A stretch of 64,000 nt of DNA from Streptomyces lanatus (lineage in GTDB: Bacteria; Actinomycetota; Actinomycetes; Streptomycetales; Streptomycetaceae), in contig NZ_BNBM01000003.1 in the NCBI RefSeq assembly GCF_014655715.1, forward strand, positions 529,576-593,575, read 5' to 3'. The translations under genes were made by a program, and so were the position numbers. Below are positions 40,516 to 51,067 of the stretch, piece after piece; within the stretch, counting starts at the first letter, position 1; each line of letters opens with the position of its first letter. The notes beneath the pieces are model-generated. The model had not been told where the DNA came from, ran no database searches, and saw nothing but the letters and a program-made list of their open reading frames with translations.

Positions 40516-40547
40516 CGAAGGCGCCCTCGACTTCGAGGGCGCCTTCG
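40516..40547 (+). terminator. Strong intrinsic-type terminator
   Basis: A 15-bp perfect inverted repeat, CGAAGGCGCCCTCGA (40516-40530) and its reverse complement (40533-40547), with a 2-nt centre. It ends the DUF3817-MTH1187 operon and isolates it from the pigment cluster. Confidence 0.88.
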
Positions 40548-40635
40548 GCATGCCACGGCTCCGCCCGCGGATCCGCATCCCGGCCTGCCCGGCGGGCAGT
40601 TCCCCCCTTTGGCCCGCATGGCTCGCGCACCCCAA

Positions 40636-40665
40636 GGCCCTGACCCACGATGAAGGCTCAGGGCC
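40636..40665 (+). promoter_or_regulatory. Inverted repeat upstream of the pigment cluster
   Basis: GGCCCTGA (40636-40643) and TCAGGGCC (40658-40665) with a 14-nt centre, 68 bp before the first pigment gene. It could be an operator or an RNA hairpin. Confidence 0.4.
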
Positions 40666-40732
40666 GAACCCGCGTTCGCGCTGGTGAACAGGGACGGCCG
40701 CCGCTTGCTCACGCGAAGGAAGGGTCCGCAGG

Positions 40733-41842
40733 ATGACCACTTCGCCCTACACGTCGCAGTCGGCGTTCGACGGCTCCAGGATGCGCGTCCTCCTGCTCGT
40801 CGACCTACACGAAGGCGCGCAGCAGCAGTTCCTGGACGCGTACGAGCAGATGCGCGACCGGGTCGCGTCGGTCCCCGGCCACCTCGGCGACCAGTTGTGC
40901 CAGTCCGTGGAGAACCCCTCCCAGTGGGTCATCACGAGCGAATGGGCGACCGCCCCGCCGTATCTCGCCTGGGTGAACAGCGACGAGCATCTGGAGACGG
41001 TCCGGCCGCTGCAGGCCTGCGTCCGTGAGCTCCGCTCGCTGCGGTACGGCATCGTCCGGGAGACCGGCGGCGACCGCCCGAGGACCGGCGCGCTCCAGGC
41101 GGCCCCGCGGGTCGGCGACGGCGTGATCCGCCACGCCCTGACCTTCACCGTCAAGCCCGGCTCCGAGTCCAAGGTCGCCGAGATCCTGGCCGGCTACGCC
41201 CCGCCCGAGGCCCGCGTCGACGACACCACGCGGCTGTGCCGCACCACCCTGTTCATGCACGGCAACCGCGTGGTGCGCACCGTCGAGGTGGAGGGCGACC
41301 TGACCAGGGCGCTGCGGCACGTCTCCCGCCAGCCCTCGGTACGGGCCGTCGAGGAGGCCATCAACCCCTACCTGGAGCAGGACCGCGATCTCACCGACCC
41401 CGAGTCCGCCCGGACCTTCTTCATCCGCGCCGCCATGCCGCCCGTCCACCACGTGGCGCGCGGCGGCCCGGAGCCGTCCGACATCAGACGGCACGCCCTC
41501 TCCTACCCGGCCAAGGAGGGCTGCGGGATGGCTCTGGCCCGGTATCTCGCCCGACAGGACGAGGCAGCCGCGGCCGACCCCGCGTCCCCCGTGCACCGCA
41601 GCACGGTCTTCCAGCGCGAGGACATCGTCGTCCGGCTCATCGACGTCCAGGGCGACCCCGAGACCGACCCGGTCATGGCGCTCGGCATCCACGGCCCGAG
41701 GAAGGCCGCCGTACTGGCCCGCCTCCTCGACGGCGCCGCGCTCGGCGTCACCGGACGGCTCACCGGCGAACGGGACGCCCACCGCCTGCTGGCGCACGCC
41801 GGCATGGCGCTGATCACCGACCGCAGGGCCGCGCAGTCCTGA
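40733..41842 (+). CDS. ABM-SchA/CurD fusion protein of the spore-pigment cluster (whiE-I type)
   Basis: A 369-residue protein. Residues about 17-110 are an ABM-like ferredoxin fold ([36 protein letters not shown]). Two SchA/CurD-like repeats follow at about 130-235 ([14 protein letters not shown]) and 255-360 ([14 protein letters not shown]), each with a VVR-X-(E/D)V-GD motif. Proteins of this type begin whiE-like spore-pigment operons. The ATG at 40733 follows AGGAAGG. The exact role in pigment formation is not known. Confidence 0.88.
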   Translation: MTTSPYTSQSAFDGSRMRVLLLVDLHEGAQQQFLDAYEQMRDRVASVPGHLGDQLCQSVENPSQWVITSEWATAPPYLAWVNSDEHLETVRPLQACVRELRSLRYGIVRETGGDRPRTGALQAAPRVGDGVIRHALTFTVKPGSESKVAEILAGYAPPEARVDDTTRLCRTTLFMHGNRVVRTVEVEGDLTRALRHVSRQPSVRAVEEAINPYLEQDRDLTDPESARTFFIRAAMPPVHHVARGGPEPSDIRRHALSYPAKEGCGMALARYLARQDEAAAADPASPVHRSTVFQREDIVVRLIDVQGDPETDPVMALGIHGPRKAAVLARLLDGAALGVTGRLTGERDAHRLLAHAGMALITDRRAAQS

Positions 41843-41913
41843 CGGCACGGCGGATCCCGAGCCGGATCCCCGCAGGGACCACCCTCCTCACCGACCGACC
41901 TGGAGACAGAACC

Positions 41914-42366
41914 ATGGACAAGATGCGCCCGCGTGTCGTGGACGTCAACGAGATCGAGCCCAACCGCAAGCGCGGCGGCGACCTTCGCACCCTGCTCACC
42001 CCCGTCACGGTGGGCTCCACGAGCGGCTTCATGGGCCTGGCCATCATGCGGCCCGGCGAACGCATCAGCGAGCACTACCACCCGTACTCCGAGGAGTTCA
42101 TCTACGTCGTCGAGGGCCGGCTGGAGGTCGACCTCGATGGCGAAACGTTTCCTCTCCGTGCCGACCAGGGCCTCATGATCCCCATCGACATGCGGCACCG
42201 CTTCCGCAACGTCGGTGACGAGGAGGCCCGCATGGTCTTCCACCTGAGCCCGCTGGCGCCCAAGCCCAGCCTCGGCCACGTCGACACGGAGGCCCCGGAG
42301 ATCAGCGACGAAGTCCAGGCGTACCCCCTCGTCCAGGGGGAGGAACGCCCAGGGGTGCTCTCATGA
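41914..42366 (+). CDS. Cupin protein of the spore-pigment cluster (whiE-II type)
   Basis: A 150-residue cupin. The metal motif 1 is [21 protein letters not shown] (about residues 47-67; His, His and Glu ligands) and motif 2 includes [10 protein letters not shown]. Such cupins accompany whiE-type PKS genes and may shape the polyketide or oxidise it. The stop overlaps the KS start by 4 bp. Confidence 0.92.
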   Translation: MDKMRPRVVDVNEIEPNRKRGGDLRTLLTPVTVGSTSGFMGLAIMRPGERISEHYHPYSEEFIYVVEGRLEVDLDGETFPLRADQGLMIPIDMRHRFRNVGDEEARMVFHLSPLAPKPSLGHVDTEAPEISDEVQAYPLVQGEERPGVLS

Positions 42367-43634
42367 CCCGGCGTGTGGCGGTCACCGGCATAGGCGTGGT
42401 CGCCCCGGGCGGGATAGGGGTCCCGGCGTTCTGGGACCTGCTGTCCAGCGGCCGTACGGCGACCCGTGGCATCACCCTGTTCGACCCCGAGGGCCTGCGC
42501 TCGCGAATAGCCGCCGAGTGCGACTTCGACCCCCTCGCGCACGGCCTCGGCCCCGAGGTCGTCGCACGCGCCGACCGGTACATACAGTTCGCCCTGGCCG
42601 CGGCCCAGGAGGCCGTGACCGACAGCGGCGTCGACTTCGCCGCCGAGGACCCCTGGCGGGTGGCCGTGTCCCTGGGCAGCGCGGTGGGCGGCACCACCCG
42701 GCTGGAGCACGACTACGTCCTGGTCAGCGCGGGCGGACAGCGCTGGGACGTCGATCCCGGCGCCGCCGAGCCCCAGCTGCACCGGGCGTTCTCGCCCAGC
42801 ACGCTCGCCGCCGACGTCGCCGAACGGTTCGGCGCCCAGGGCCCGGTGCAGACCGTGTCCACCGGCTGCACCTCCGGCCTCGACGCCGTCGGCTACGCCT
42901 TCCACACCATCGAGGAGGGCCGCGCCGACATCTGCCTCGCCGGGGCCTCGGACTCCCCGATCTCCCCGATCACCATGGCCTGCTTCGACGCCATCAAGGC
43001 CACGTCGCCCAACAACGACGACCCGGAGCACGCCTCCCGCCCCTTCGACGCCCACCGCGACGGCTTCGTGATGGGCGAGGGCGCCGCCGTCCTCGTACTG
43101 GAGGACCTGGAGCACGCCCGCGCGCGCGGCGCGCACGTCTACTGCGAGATCGGCGGCTACGCCACCTTCGGCAACGCCTACCACATGACCGGTCTGACCA
43201 GTGAGGGCCTGGAGATGGCACGGGCCATCGACGACGCCCTCGACCACGCGCGCGTGGACCCCACGGAGATCGACTACGTCAACGCGCACGGCTCCGGCAC
43301 CCGCCAGAACGACCGGCACGAGACCGCCGCCGTCAAGAAGTCCCTGGGCGCCCACGCCTACGACACACCCATGAGCTCCATCAAGTCCATGGTGGGGCAC
43401 TCGCTGGGCGCGATCGGCGCGATCGAGGTCGTCGCCTGTGTGCTCGCGCTGGCCCGGCAGGTGGTGCCGCCGACGGCCAACTACGAGACCCCGGACCCCG
43501 AGTGCGACCTGGACTACGTCCCGCGCACCGCGCGCTCCCGCCGCCTCGACCATGTGCTCTCCGTGGGCAGCGGCTTCGGCGGGTTCCAGTCCGCGGTGCT
43601 CCTGACGGGGCCGAGTGGGAGGAGACGACGATGA
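42363..43634 (+). CDS. Type II PKS ketosynthase alpha
   Basis: A 423-residue ketosynthase that extends the pigment polyketide by malonyl units. The nucleophile is Cys169 in [11 protein letters not shown], with catalytic His309 (NAHGSGT) and His346 (MVGHSLGA). It is coupled to KS-beta by an ATGA overlap. Homology and order place it as whiE ORFIII. Confidence 0.96.
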   Translation: MTRRVAVTGIGVVAPGGIGVPAFWDLLSSGRTATRGITLFDPEGLRSRIAAECDFDPLAHGLGPEVVARADRYIQFALAAAQEAVTDSGVDFAAEDPWRVAVSLGSAVGGTTRLEHDYVLVSAGGQRWDVDPGAAEPQLHRAFSPSTLAADVAERFGAQGPVQTVSTGCTSGLDAVGYAFHTIEEGRADICLAGASDSPISPITMACFDAIKATSPNNDDPEHASRPFDAHRDGFVMGEGAAVLVLEDLEHARARGAHVYCEIGGYATFGNAYHMTGLTSEGLEMARAIDDALDHARVDPTEIDYVNAHGSGTRQNDRHETAAVKKSLGAHAYDTPMSSIKSMVGHSLGAIGAIEVVACVLALARQVVPPTANYETPDPECDLDYVPRTARSRRLDHVLSVGSGFGGFQSAVLLTGPSGRRRR

Positions 43635-44884
43635 GTGGTCCACGCACCCGGCAGACCGCCGTCACGGGCATCGGCGTGGTCGCGCCGGGCGGCCTGCACG
43701 CCGACACCTACTGGAAGAACGTCAAGGACGGCACGAGCGTCCTCGACCGGGTCACCCGCGAGGGCTGCGAGCATCTGCCGCTCCGCGTCGCCGGAGAGGT
43801 CCGCGGCTTCGACCCGTCGGCGCTGATCGAGGAGACCTTCCTCGTCCAGACCGACAAGTTCACCCACTTCGCGCTCGCCGCCGCCGACGCGGCCCTGACC
43901 GACGCGGGGCTGAGCAAGTCCGCCTGGGAGGAGGCCCCGTACTCCGTCGGGGTCGTCACCGCGGCCGGGTCCGGCGGCGGTGAGTTCGGCCAGCGGGAAC
44001 TGCAGAAGCTGTGGGGGCAGGGCTCCCGGTTCGTCGGGCCGTACCAGTCCATCGCCTGGTTCTACGCCGCCAGCACCGGCCAGATATCCATCCGCAAGGG
44101 CTTCAAGGGCCCCTGCTCGGTGGTGGCCAGCGACGAGGCGGGCGGTCTGGACGCCGTCGCGCACGCCGCCCGGGCCGTGCACCGCGGCACCGACGTCATC
44201 GTGGTCGGCGCGGCCGAGGCACCGCTCGCCCCCTACTCGGGGGTCTGCCAGCTCGGTTACGCCGAACTCAGCACCGTCGAGGACCCTGCCCGCGCCTACC
44301 GCCCCTTCACCTCGGCGGCCTGCGGTTTCGTACCCGCCGAGGGCGGTGCCGTGCTGGTCGTGGAGGACCTGGAGCGGGCCCGCCGCAGGGACGTGGCCGT
44401 CCGCGCCACCGTGGCCGGACATGCCTCCACCTTCACCGGCGCCTCCCGCTGGGACCGCTCGCGGGAGGGGCTCGCGCACGCCATCCGCGGCGCCCTCGAC
44501 GAGGCCGGCTGCGCACCGGAGGAGATCGACGTGGTCTTCGCCGACGCCATGGGCGTCCCCGAAGCCGACCGCGCCGAGGCCCTCGCCCTCGCCGACGCCC
44601 TGGGCCGGCACGGCACCCGGGTGCCGGTCACGGCCCCCAAGGCAGGCATCGGACGGTCGTACTGCGGGGCGCCGCTGCTCGACATCGTGGCCGCCGTCCA
44701 GGCCATGGAACACGGGCTGATCCCGCCCACGCCGGGTGTCTTCGACATCTGCCACGACATCGACCTGGTGACCGGAACGGCCCGCCCGGCCGAGCCGCGC
44801 ACGGCCCTGGTCCTCAGCCGGGGACTCATGGGCTCCAACGCGGCGCTCATCCTGCGCCGGGGTCCCGGATCAGCCGCCCGGTAA
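43631..44884 (+). CDS. Type II PKS chain-length factor (KS-beta)
   Basis: A 417-residue partner of KS-alpha that sets chain length and primes by decarboxylation. In place of the KS cysteine the sequence is [13 protein letters not shown], with Glu169 aligned to Cys169 of KS-alpha; most chain-length factors have Gln there. The ATG at 43631 is preferred over upstream in-frame starts inside KS-alpha. Confidence 0.94.
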   Translation: MSGPRTRQTAVTGIGVVAPGGLHADTYWKNVKDGTSVLDRVTREGCEHLPLRVAGEVRGFDPSALIEETFLVQTDKFTHFALAAADAALTDAGLSKSAWEEAPYSVGVVTAAGSGGGEFGQRELQKLWGQGSRFVGPYQSIAWFYAASTGQISIRKGFKGPCSVVASDEAGGLDAVAHAARAVHRGTDVIVVGAAEAPLAPYSGVCQLGYAELSTVEDPARAYRPFTSAACGFVPAEGGAVLVVEDLERARRRDVAVRATVAGHASTFTGASRWDRSREGLAHAIRGALDEAGCAPEEIDVVFADAMGVPEADRAEALALADALGRHGTRVPVTAPKAGIGRSYCGAPLLDIVAAVQAMEHGLIPPTPGVFDICHDIDLVTGTARPAEPRTALVLSRGLMGSNAALILRRGPGSAAR

Positions 44885-44900
44885 GACAAGGAGAACCCTC

Positions 44901-45932
<1,032 letters not shown>

Positions 45933-45957
45933 GGAACGACGAGCGAAGAACGACGAA

Positions 45958-45987
45958 AGGCCGCCGCCCTCACCCGGGCGGCGGCCT
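45958..45987. terminator. Bidirectional terminator in the pigment cluster
   Basis: A perfect 12-bp stem, AGGCCGCCGCCC (45958-45969) and GGGCGGCGGCCT (45976-45987), with a 6-nt loop, between two convergent operons. Confidence 0.9.
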
Positions 45988-46002
45988 CCTCGTGCGTGGC
46001 GG

Positions 46003-46971
46003 CTACCGCCGCGCGAGCCCCGGCATCAGCCGCAGCGCGTTGTCCCGGTTGATGCCCTGGAGCTGGGCCGCCGAGAGACAGGGGTCGCCATCCAGAGCCG
46101 GCGTCACGCTGTCGACGATGACATGGGCCGGTGTGGGCGGCCAGTCGGTGCCGAAGAGGATGCGGTCGGGGTCGACCGTGGCCAGCAGGGTGGGCGTGGC
46201 CGAGGGCGACATGGGGCCCGCGGTGTCGAAGTAGAACCGGTGCAGATAGTCCTTGACCCGGCCGGGCTCGACCGGGGGATTGATCTTCCCGCCGAAGAGG
46301 TCGAGCCGGGTCGCCATGTAGGGCAGGAAGCCCCCGCCGTGCGGCAGGACGAAGCTGAGGTTCGGGTAGCGGTCCAGCGTGCCGTTCCTGATGAGGTTGA
46401 TGGCCGCACGCGTGGTGTCCAGCAGGAAGTCGCACACGAAGGGCGGCATCCCCGGCAGCCCCTCGGGACCGCCGGGCTTCCCGGCCGCCACCTCCATCGG
46501 GTGGGTGCTGATGACCGCGAACCGCTCGTTCAGCTCCCGCAGCAGCCGGTCGTGCGACTCGTCGCCGAGGAAGACGCCGTTGACGCTGGTCCGGGTGCTC
46601 ACCCCGATGGCCCCGAGCTCGTCGAGACCGTGGCGCACGCTCCACGAGGAGAGCTCCAGGTCGTCGAGGAAGACGGGGGTGAAGAACGCGAAGCGCCCGG
46701 GATTCGCCTCGACGACCTCGGCCGCGGCCCCGAGGGCGACCCGCGCGCTGTCCTGCCGCTCGGCCCGCTCACTGAACCGGCCCAGCATCGCCACGGTCAT
46801 GACGGAGGTGCCGATCCCCGTCTTGTCCATGACCTCAAGGGCCGCGTTCAGATCCCAGCGCGTCCACCAGGGCAGCTTCTCGCGGCTGACGACACCTCGT
46901 TCCTCCGCCCAGTCCAGCCAGGCCGGGGCGGTGAAGTGGTGATGGACGTCGATACGTCCGGCAAGGGTCAT
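46003..46971 (-). CDS. Amidohydrolase-family protein in the pigment cluster
   Basis: A 322-residue metal-dependent TIM-barrel protein of the amidohydrolase 2 (ACMSD/resorcylate decarboxylase-like) family. Metal ligands are visible as DVHHHF (residues 8-13), STHP, PHGGG and GTDWP. It could decarboxylate or hydrolyse an aromatic pigment intermediate. It lies 46 bp after the FAD monooxygenase gene on the same strand, so both form an operon. The basic whiE set, as I recall it, lacks such a gene. Confidence 0.87.
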   Translation of the reverse strand: MTLAGRIDVHHHFTAPAWLDWAEERGVVSREKLPWWTRWDLNAALEVMDKTGIGTSVMTVAMLGRFSERAERQDSARVALGAAAEVVEANPGRFAFFTPVFLDDLELSSWSVRHGLDELGAIGVSTRTSVNGVFLGDESHDRLLRELNERFAVISTHPMEVAAGKPGGPEGLPGMPPFVCDFLLDTTRAAINLIRNGTLDRYPNLSFVLPHGGGFLPYMATRLDLFGGKINPPVEPGRVKDYLHRFYFDTAGPMSPSATPTLLATVDPDRILFGTDWPPTPAHVIVDSVTPALDGDPCLSAAQLQGINRDNALRLMPGLARR

Positions 46972-47017
46972 GGCAACGTCCTCGGAGTGGGGAGTTCGGC
47001 TACGGGGATACGGCGTC

Positions 47018-48691
47018 TCAGTCGCGACAGAGCACGCTCTGCAGCACGTTCGTCAGAACCCGGTCGGCGTCCGGCATCGCCGCGTCCGCACGCCAGGCGA
47101 CGAAGCCGTCGGGGCGTACGAGTACGGCGCCGTCCTCGGCCGTCCCGTGCAGTTCGGCCCAGTCGGCGTCCGGTTCGGGGACGAGGTCGTGATCGGGTCC
47201 TGTCCCCACCAGGTACGCCTCGATGGGCACGCCCAGATTCATCGCCGCCCGCTCCACCGCCGTACGCCACTTCTGGCCGCCGGACCCGGCGAGCAGCACG
47301 AAGGAACGCTCGTACAGATCGAGCGTGGAGATCCTCGCCCCGCCCCTGGTCACCCACATGTGGGGCGCGCGGCTGCCCGGCTCGCCGCCCAGCTCGAAGG
47401 CGTCCGGGACGACGGGCCGCTCGGGCGGGGCGCCCACCACGGCGTTCGAGGCGTAGCGGTAGCAGAGGGCGACGGTCATCAGGTCCGCCGGGTCGTTGTT
47501 GCGTCCGGCGGCGGGGCTGAACCCCGGGTGCTGTTCGTCGGCCGCCTGGACGCACGCGCGCGTGCCGGTCGCCAGGGCGACGGGCCGCCGTTCGAGCTCA
47601 TAGCTGTCGAGCAACGACGGACAGGCCCAGCCGCGCAGCACCGCGGCCAGCTTCCAGGCCAGGTTGTGGGCGTCCTGGATGCCGGTGTTGGAGCCGAACG
47701 CCCCGGTGGGCGGCATCTCGTGGGCCGAGTCGCCGGCCAGGAAGACCCGGCCCTCGCCATAGGCGTCGGCGACCCGCTTCGAGGCGTGCCAGGGTGCCTT
47801 GCCGGTGATCTCGACGTCGATGTCCCCCGCGCCGACGGCGGCACGGATGTGCGTGGCGAGCCGCTCGTCGGTGAAGTCCTCCAGCTCCTCGCCCCGGTCC
47901 GGGTACCAGGGGACGTGGATGACCCAGCGCTCCTCGTTGTCCACCGGGAGCAGGGCGCCCTCGCCCTGGGGGTTGGTGACGTAGCAGACGACGAACCGTT
48001 TCTCTCCGACGTGCTCCTTCAGGGCCCTGCTGCGGAACGTGACACTGACGTTGTGGAACAGCTCGCCCGGCCCCGACTGGCCGATGCCCAGCTGGGTGCG
48101 GATGGGGCTCCTCGGGCCGTCGGCGGCCACCAGGTAGTCGGCGTTCACCGTGTACGTCTCGCCGGTGTCCCGGTTCCTGATCTCGGCGCGTACGCCGTCC
48201 CCGTGCTCGGTGAAGGAGAGCAGCTCCGAGTGGAAGCGGATGTCGGTGCCCTGCTCGCGCGCGTAGTCGAGCAGCACCGGTTCGAGATCGTTCTGGCTGC
48301 ACAGACACCAGTCCGCGGAACTCACCCGGGAGATGTCCATGCCGCCGGAGATGTCCCCGATGATCCAGCGCCGCTGCTCCCCGGTGAGGGTGTCCACCTG
48401 GAGGATGCCGTCGTTCCCGGAGAGCACGCGCGCCGCCTCGCGGATACGTGAATGGAGTCCCGCGGTCCGGTAGATCTCCATCGTGCGCACGTTGTTGCCG
48501 CGACCGCGCGGGTGCGTCGATGTCCCGGCATGGCGCTCCACGAGCATGTGCTCGATTCCGAGGCGGCCCAGGAAAACCGAAGTGGAAAGACCCACCAAAG
48601 AGCCGCCGACGATGAGAACTGGTACAGATTCCGCTTCGTGTCCGCTCACGTCGACGATGTTTACCAAGTAGGCCTGCGACACACACGTCAT
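47018..48691 (-). CDS. FAD-dependent aromatic polyketide hydroxylase (whiE-VIII type)
   Basis: A 557-residue flavin monooxygenase. The FAD-binding motif is VLIVGGSLVGLSTSVFLGRL (about residues 25-44), the DG motif is ADYLVAADGPRSPIRTQL, and the GD motif is VFLAGDSAHEMPPTGAFG. A thioredoxin-like C-terminal domain follows. The start is uncertain: ATG 48691 is used, GTG 48649 is an alternative closer to the flavin motif. It would hydroxylate the polyketide ring and is the homologue of whiE ORFVIII. Confidence 0.88.
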   Translation of the reverse strand: MTCVSQAYLVNIVDVSGHEAESVPVLIVGGSLVGLSTSVFLGRLGIEHMLVERHAGTSTHPRGRGNNVRTMEIYRTAGLHSRIREAARVLSGNDGILQVDTLTGEQRRWIIGDISGGMDISRVSSADWCLCSQNDLEPVLLDYAREQGTDIRFHSELLSFTEHGDGVRAEIRNRDTGETYTVNADYLVAADGPRSPIRTQLGIGQSGPGELFHNVSVTFRSRALKEHVGEKRFVVCYVTNPQGEGALLPVDNEERWVIHVPWYPDRGEELEDFTDERLATHIRAAVGAGDIDVEITGKAPWHASKRVADAYGEGRVFLAGDSAHEMPPTGAFGSNTGIQDAHNLAWKLAAVLRGWACPSLLDSYELERRPVALATGTRACVQAADEQHPGFSPAAGRNNDPADLMTVALCYRYASNAVVGAPPERPVVPDAFELGGEPGSRAPHMWVTRGGARISTLDLYERSFVLLAGSGGQKWRTAVERAAMNLGVPIEAYLVGTGPDHDLVPEPDADWAELHGTAEDGAVLVRPDGFVAWRADAAMPDADRVLTNVLQSVLCRD

Positions 48692-48716
48692 CCGGCGACC
48701 CGACCCATATGGCGCA

Positions 48717-48732
48717 GCGCCGTTTGCGGCGC
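48717..48732. promoter_or_regulatory. Palindrome between FAD monooxygenase and P450 genes
   Basis: GCGCCG (48717-48722), TTTG, CGGCGC (48727-48732) is a perfect inverted repeat in the divergent promoter region. It may be an operator controlling both tailoring operons. Confidence 0.35.
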
Positions 48733-48794
48733 CGTGCGGCCCGGGAAACGGTGGCTCTGACCAAGGGAAAATCACGCCGACCCGGGGACCAGTC

Positions 48795-50081
48795 ATGACG
48801 CAAGCGTTCGCATCAGAGGAATCAGAGGAATCCGCGGAATCCGCGGCCATGTCGCCCGAGGCGGCCGCCGCCGCGGCCTCGTCGTGCAGCCGGGAGTTCC
48901 GCGCCGACCCGCATCCCGTCTACGCCGCGCTGCGGGAGTCGGCACCGGTGTGCCCGATGTCGCCGCCGCACGGTGTCGAGACGTACCTGATCACGCGTTA
49001 TGACGACGCCCGCGCCGCGCTGGCCGACCCCCGGCTGAGCAAGGACATGTACGGCGCCCTCGACGCCTATCACCGCATCTTCGGTGACTCGTCGATCGCC
49101 CTTGACGACAACATGCTCTTCTCGGACCCGCCGAAGCACACCAGGCTCCGCCGAATCGTCGGCAGCACCTTCACCCCGAAAAGGGTGGAGTCGCTGCGGG
49201 CGCGCGTCCAGGAGATCACCGACGAGCTGCTGGACGCCTGCCCCACCACCGAGCCGGTGAATCTGCTCCCGGAATTCTGTTTCCCGCTGCCGCTCCAGGT
49301 GATCTGTGAACTCCTCGGCGTTCCGGAACACGAGCGGAAACAGGCGCAGGAATGGTCCGCCACCGTCGCCCAGACCGGTTTCGGTCCGGAGGCGCGCGCG
49401 AAGCTGGAGATCGCCGAGGGAAATCTGCGCGACTATCTGATCGACCTGTGCGCGCGAAAGCGGGACGAGCCGGACGCGGGTCTGCTCAGCGCACTGGTCA
49501 GGGCCCAGGACGAGGAGGGCGCGCTCACCGACCACGAACTCGTCTCGACGGCGTGGGTGCTGCTCTTCGCCGGCCACAAGTCGACGGCGTACCAGATCGG
49601 GAACGCGGTCTACCACCTGCTGAGCCGGCCGGATCAGAAGGAGCTGGCCCTGCGGGACGCGAGGGCCATGAACGCGGCCATCGAGGAGATCTTCCGCTTC
49701 GAGACCTCGGTGGAGAACTCCACCTTCCGGCACGCCAAGGAAGACGTCGTCATCCGGGACACGCTGATCCCCAAGGGCTCCCTCGTCCAGATCTCGATCA
49801 CCGGGGCCAACCGCGACCCGGAGATGTTCACCGCCCCGAACGAGCTGGACGTCCGGCGCCCCAACGTCCAGGCCACCCATCTCGCCTTCGGCTACGGCCC
49901 GCACTACTGCATCGGCGCCCCCCTGGCCCGCCTGGAGATGCAGCTCGCCCTCGGCACGCTGTTCGCCCGGCACCCCCGGATGACCCTGGCCGTGGCCCCG
50001 GAGGAGGCGCGCTGGATGACCGTACCGTTCCCCGCCTTCCGAGGACTGGCGGAACTGCCCGTCGTCCTCGACCCGTCCTGA
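48795..50081 (+). CDS. Cytochrome P450 of the pigment cluster
   Basis: A 428-residue P450. The heme-binding motif is FGYGPHYCIGAPLAR with Cys372, and the ExxR is EEIF-R. In the I-helix the sequence is FAGHKSTAYQ, with Lys262-Ser263 where the acid-Thr pair (AGxET) is normal. The N-terminus is a short low-complexity Glu/Ser/Ala repeat. The gene is not part of the basic whiE set as I recall it; it would oxidise a pigment intermediate. ATG 48795 with GGGGA upstream. Confidence 0.92.
   Translation: MTQAFASEESEESAESAAMSPEAAAAAASSCSREFRADPHPVYAALRESAPVCPMSPPHGVETYLITRYDDARAALADPRLSKDMYGALDAYHRIFGDSSIALDDNMLFSDPPKHTRLRRIVGSTFTPKRVESLRARVQEITDELLDACPTTEPVNLLPEFCFPLPLQVICELLGVPEHERKQAQEWSATVAQTGFGPEARAKLEIAEGNLRDYLIDLCARKRDEPDAGLLSALVRAQDEEGALTDHELVSTAWVLLFAGHKSTAYQIGNAVYHLLSRPDQKELALRDARAMNAAIEEIFRFETSVENSTFRHAKEDVVIRDTLIPKGSLVQISITGANRDPEMFTAPNELDVRRPNVQATHLAFGYGPHYCIGAPLARLEMQLALGTLFARHPRMTLAVAPEEARWMTVPFPAFRGLAELPVVLDPS
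48813..48848 (+). repeat. Four 9-bp tandem repeats in P450 N-terminus
   Basis: TCAGAGGAA (two copies) and TCCGCGGAA/TCCGCGGCC, at 48813, 48822, 48831 and 48840. They code for Ser-Glu-Glu and Ser-Ala-Glu units and are a slippage-prone tract. Confidence 0.8.
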
Positions 50082-50094
50082 CCGGGCGCCCGCC

Positions 50095-50400
50095 ATGGAC
50101 CGCGTGCGCGTCATCCGGCTGCTCTATGTGAAGGACGGCAGGGAAGCGGACTTCGTCGAGTCCTACCAGGGCGTGCGCGAACGCGCCGCGCGCTGCCCCG
50201 GGCACCTCGGCGAACAGCTGTGCCGTTCCCTCGACAACCCCGCCCAATGGCTCCTCACCAGCGAGTGGGACAGCCTGGACTCCGTCCGGGCCTGGCGCAC
50301 CGACCCCGACCACCGGACCCTGGTCGAGCCGATGAACGCCTGTCTGCACGACGACCGGTGGACGGCGGTGTTCGAGGTGCGGGACGCGGTGGAGGCCTAG
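50095..50400 (+). CDS. Stand-alone ABM-like protein
   Basis: A 101-residue ferredoxin-like ABM protein. It is clearly paralogous to the N-terminal domain of the 40733-41842 protein: both share CPGHLGEQLCRSLDNPAQW (here) against [19 protein letters not shown], then TSEW. It lies 13 bp after the P450 and may serve a later oxygenation or cyclisation step. Confidence 0.85.
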   Translation: MDRVRVIRLLYVKDGREADFVESYQGVRERAARCPGHLGEQLCRSLDNPAQWLLTSEWDSLDSVRAWRTDPDHRTLVEPMNACLHDDRWTAVFEVRDAVEA

Positions 50401-50463
50401 GCCGGGGGACCGAAGAGCGAGACAGGGCTGACCGGCATGTGACCGGCCGGTAAGGTCGGTCGC

Positions 50464-50973
50464 GTGCCGAAGCCGCTCAGTCTTCCCTTCGATCCCATCG
50501 CGCGCGCCGACGAACTCTGGAAGCAGCGCTGGGGAAACGTACCGTCCATGGTCGCCATCACCTCGATCATGCGCGCACAGCAGATCCTGCTCGCCGAAGT
50601 GGACGCGGTGGTCAAGCCGTACGGGCTGACGTTCGCGCGGTACGAGGCGCTGGTGCTGCTCAACTTCTCCAAGGCCGGCGAGCTGCCCATGTCCAAGATC
50701 GGCGAGCGGCTCATGGTGCACCCCACGTCCGTGACGAACACGGTCGACCGGCTGGTCAGATCGGGCCTGGTCGACAAGCGCCCCAACCCCAACGACGGGC
50801 GCGGCACGCTCGCCTCCATCACCGACAAGGGCCGCGAGGTCGTCGAGGCGGCCACCCGTGACCTGATGGCGATGGACTTCGGCCTCGGGGTGTACGACGC
50901 GGAAGAATGCGCGGAGATCTTCGCGATGCTGCGCCCGCTGCGGGTTGCGGCCCACGACTTCGAGGAGAGCTGA
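50464..50973 (+). CDS. MarR family transcriptional regulator
   Basis: A 169-residue winged-helix regulator. The recognition region is MSKIGERLMVHPTSVTNTVDRL and the wing is RPNPNDGRGTLASITDKGRE. It starts with GTG at 50464. It is adjacent to the acyl-CoA mutase icmA (500 bp downstream), so it is a candidate for the palindromic operator; it may instead be unrelated. Confidence 0.9.
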   Translation: MPKPLSLPFDPIARADELWKQRWGNVPSMVAITSIMRAQQILLAEVDAVVKPYGLTFARYEALVLLNFSKAGELPMSKIGERLMVHPTSVTNTVDRLVRSGLVDKRPNPNDGRGTLASITDKGREVVEAATRDLMAMDFGLGVYDAEECAEIFAMLRPLRVAAHDFEES

Positions 50974-51067
50974 CCCCGGGGCCAAGGGGCCAAGGGGCTG
51001 AGGGCCGGGGTCCGGGGGTCGGGGGCCGGTCCAAGATCTGCCGGATCGGATGGTTACGCTCTTCCCC

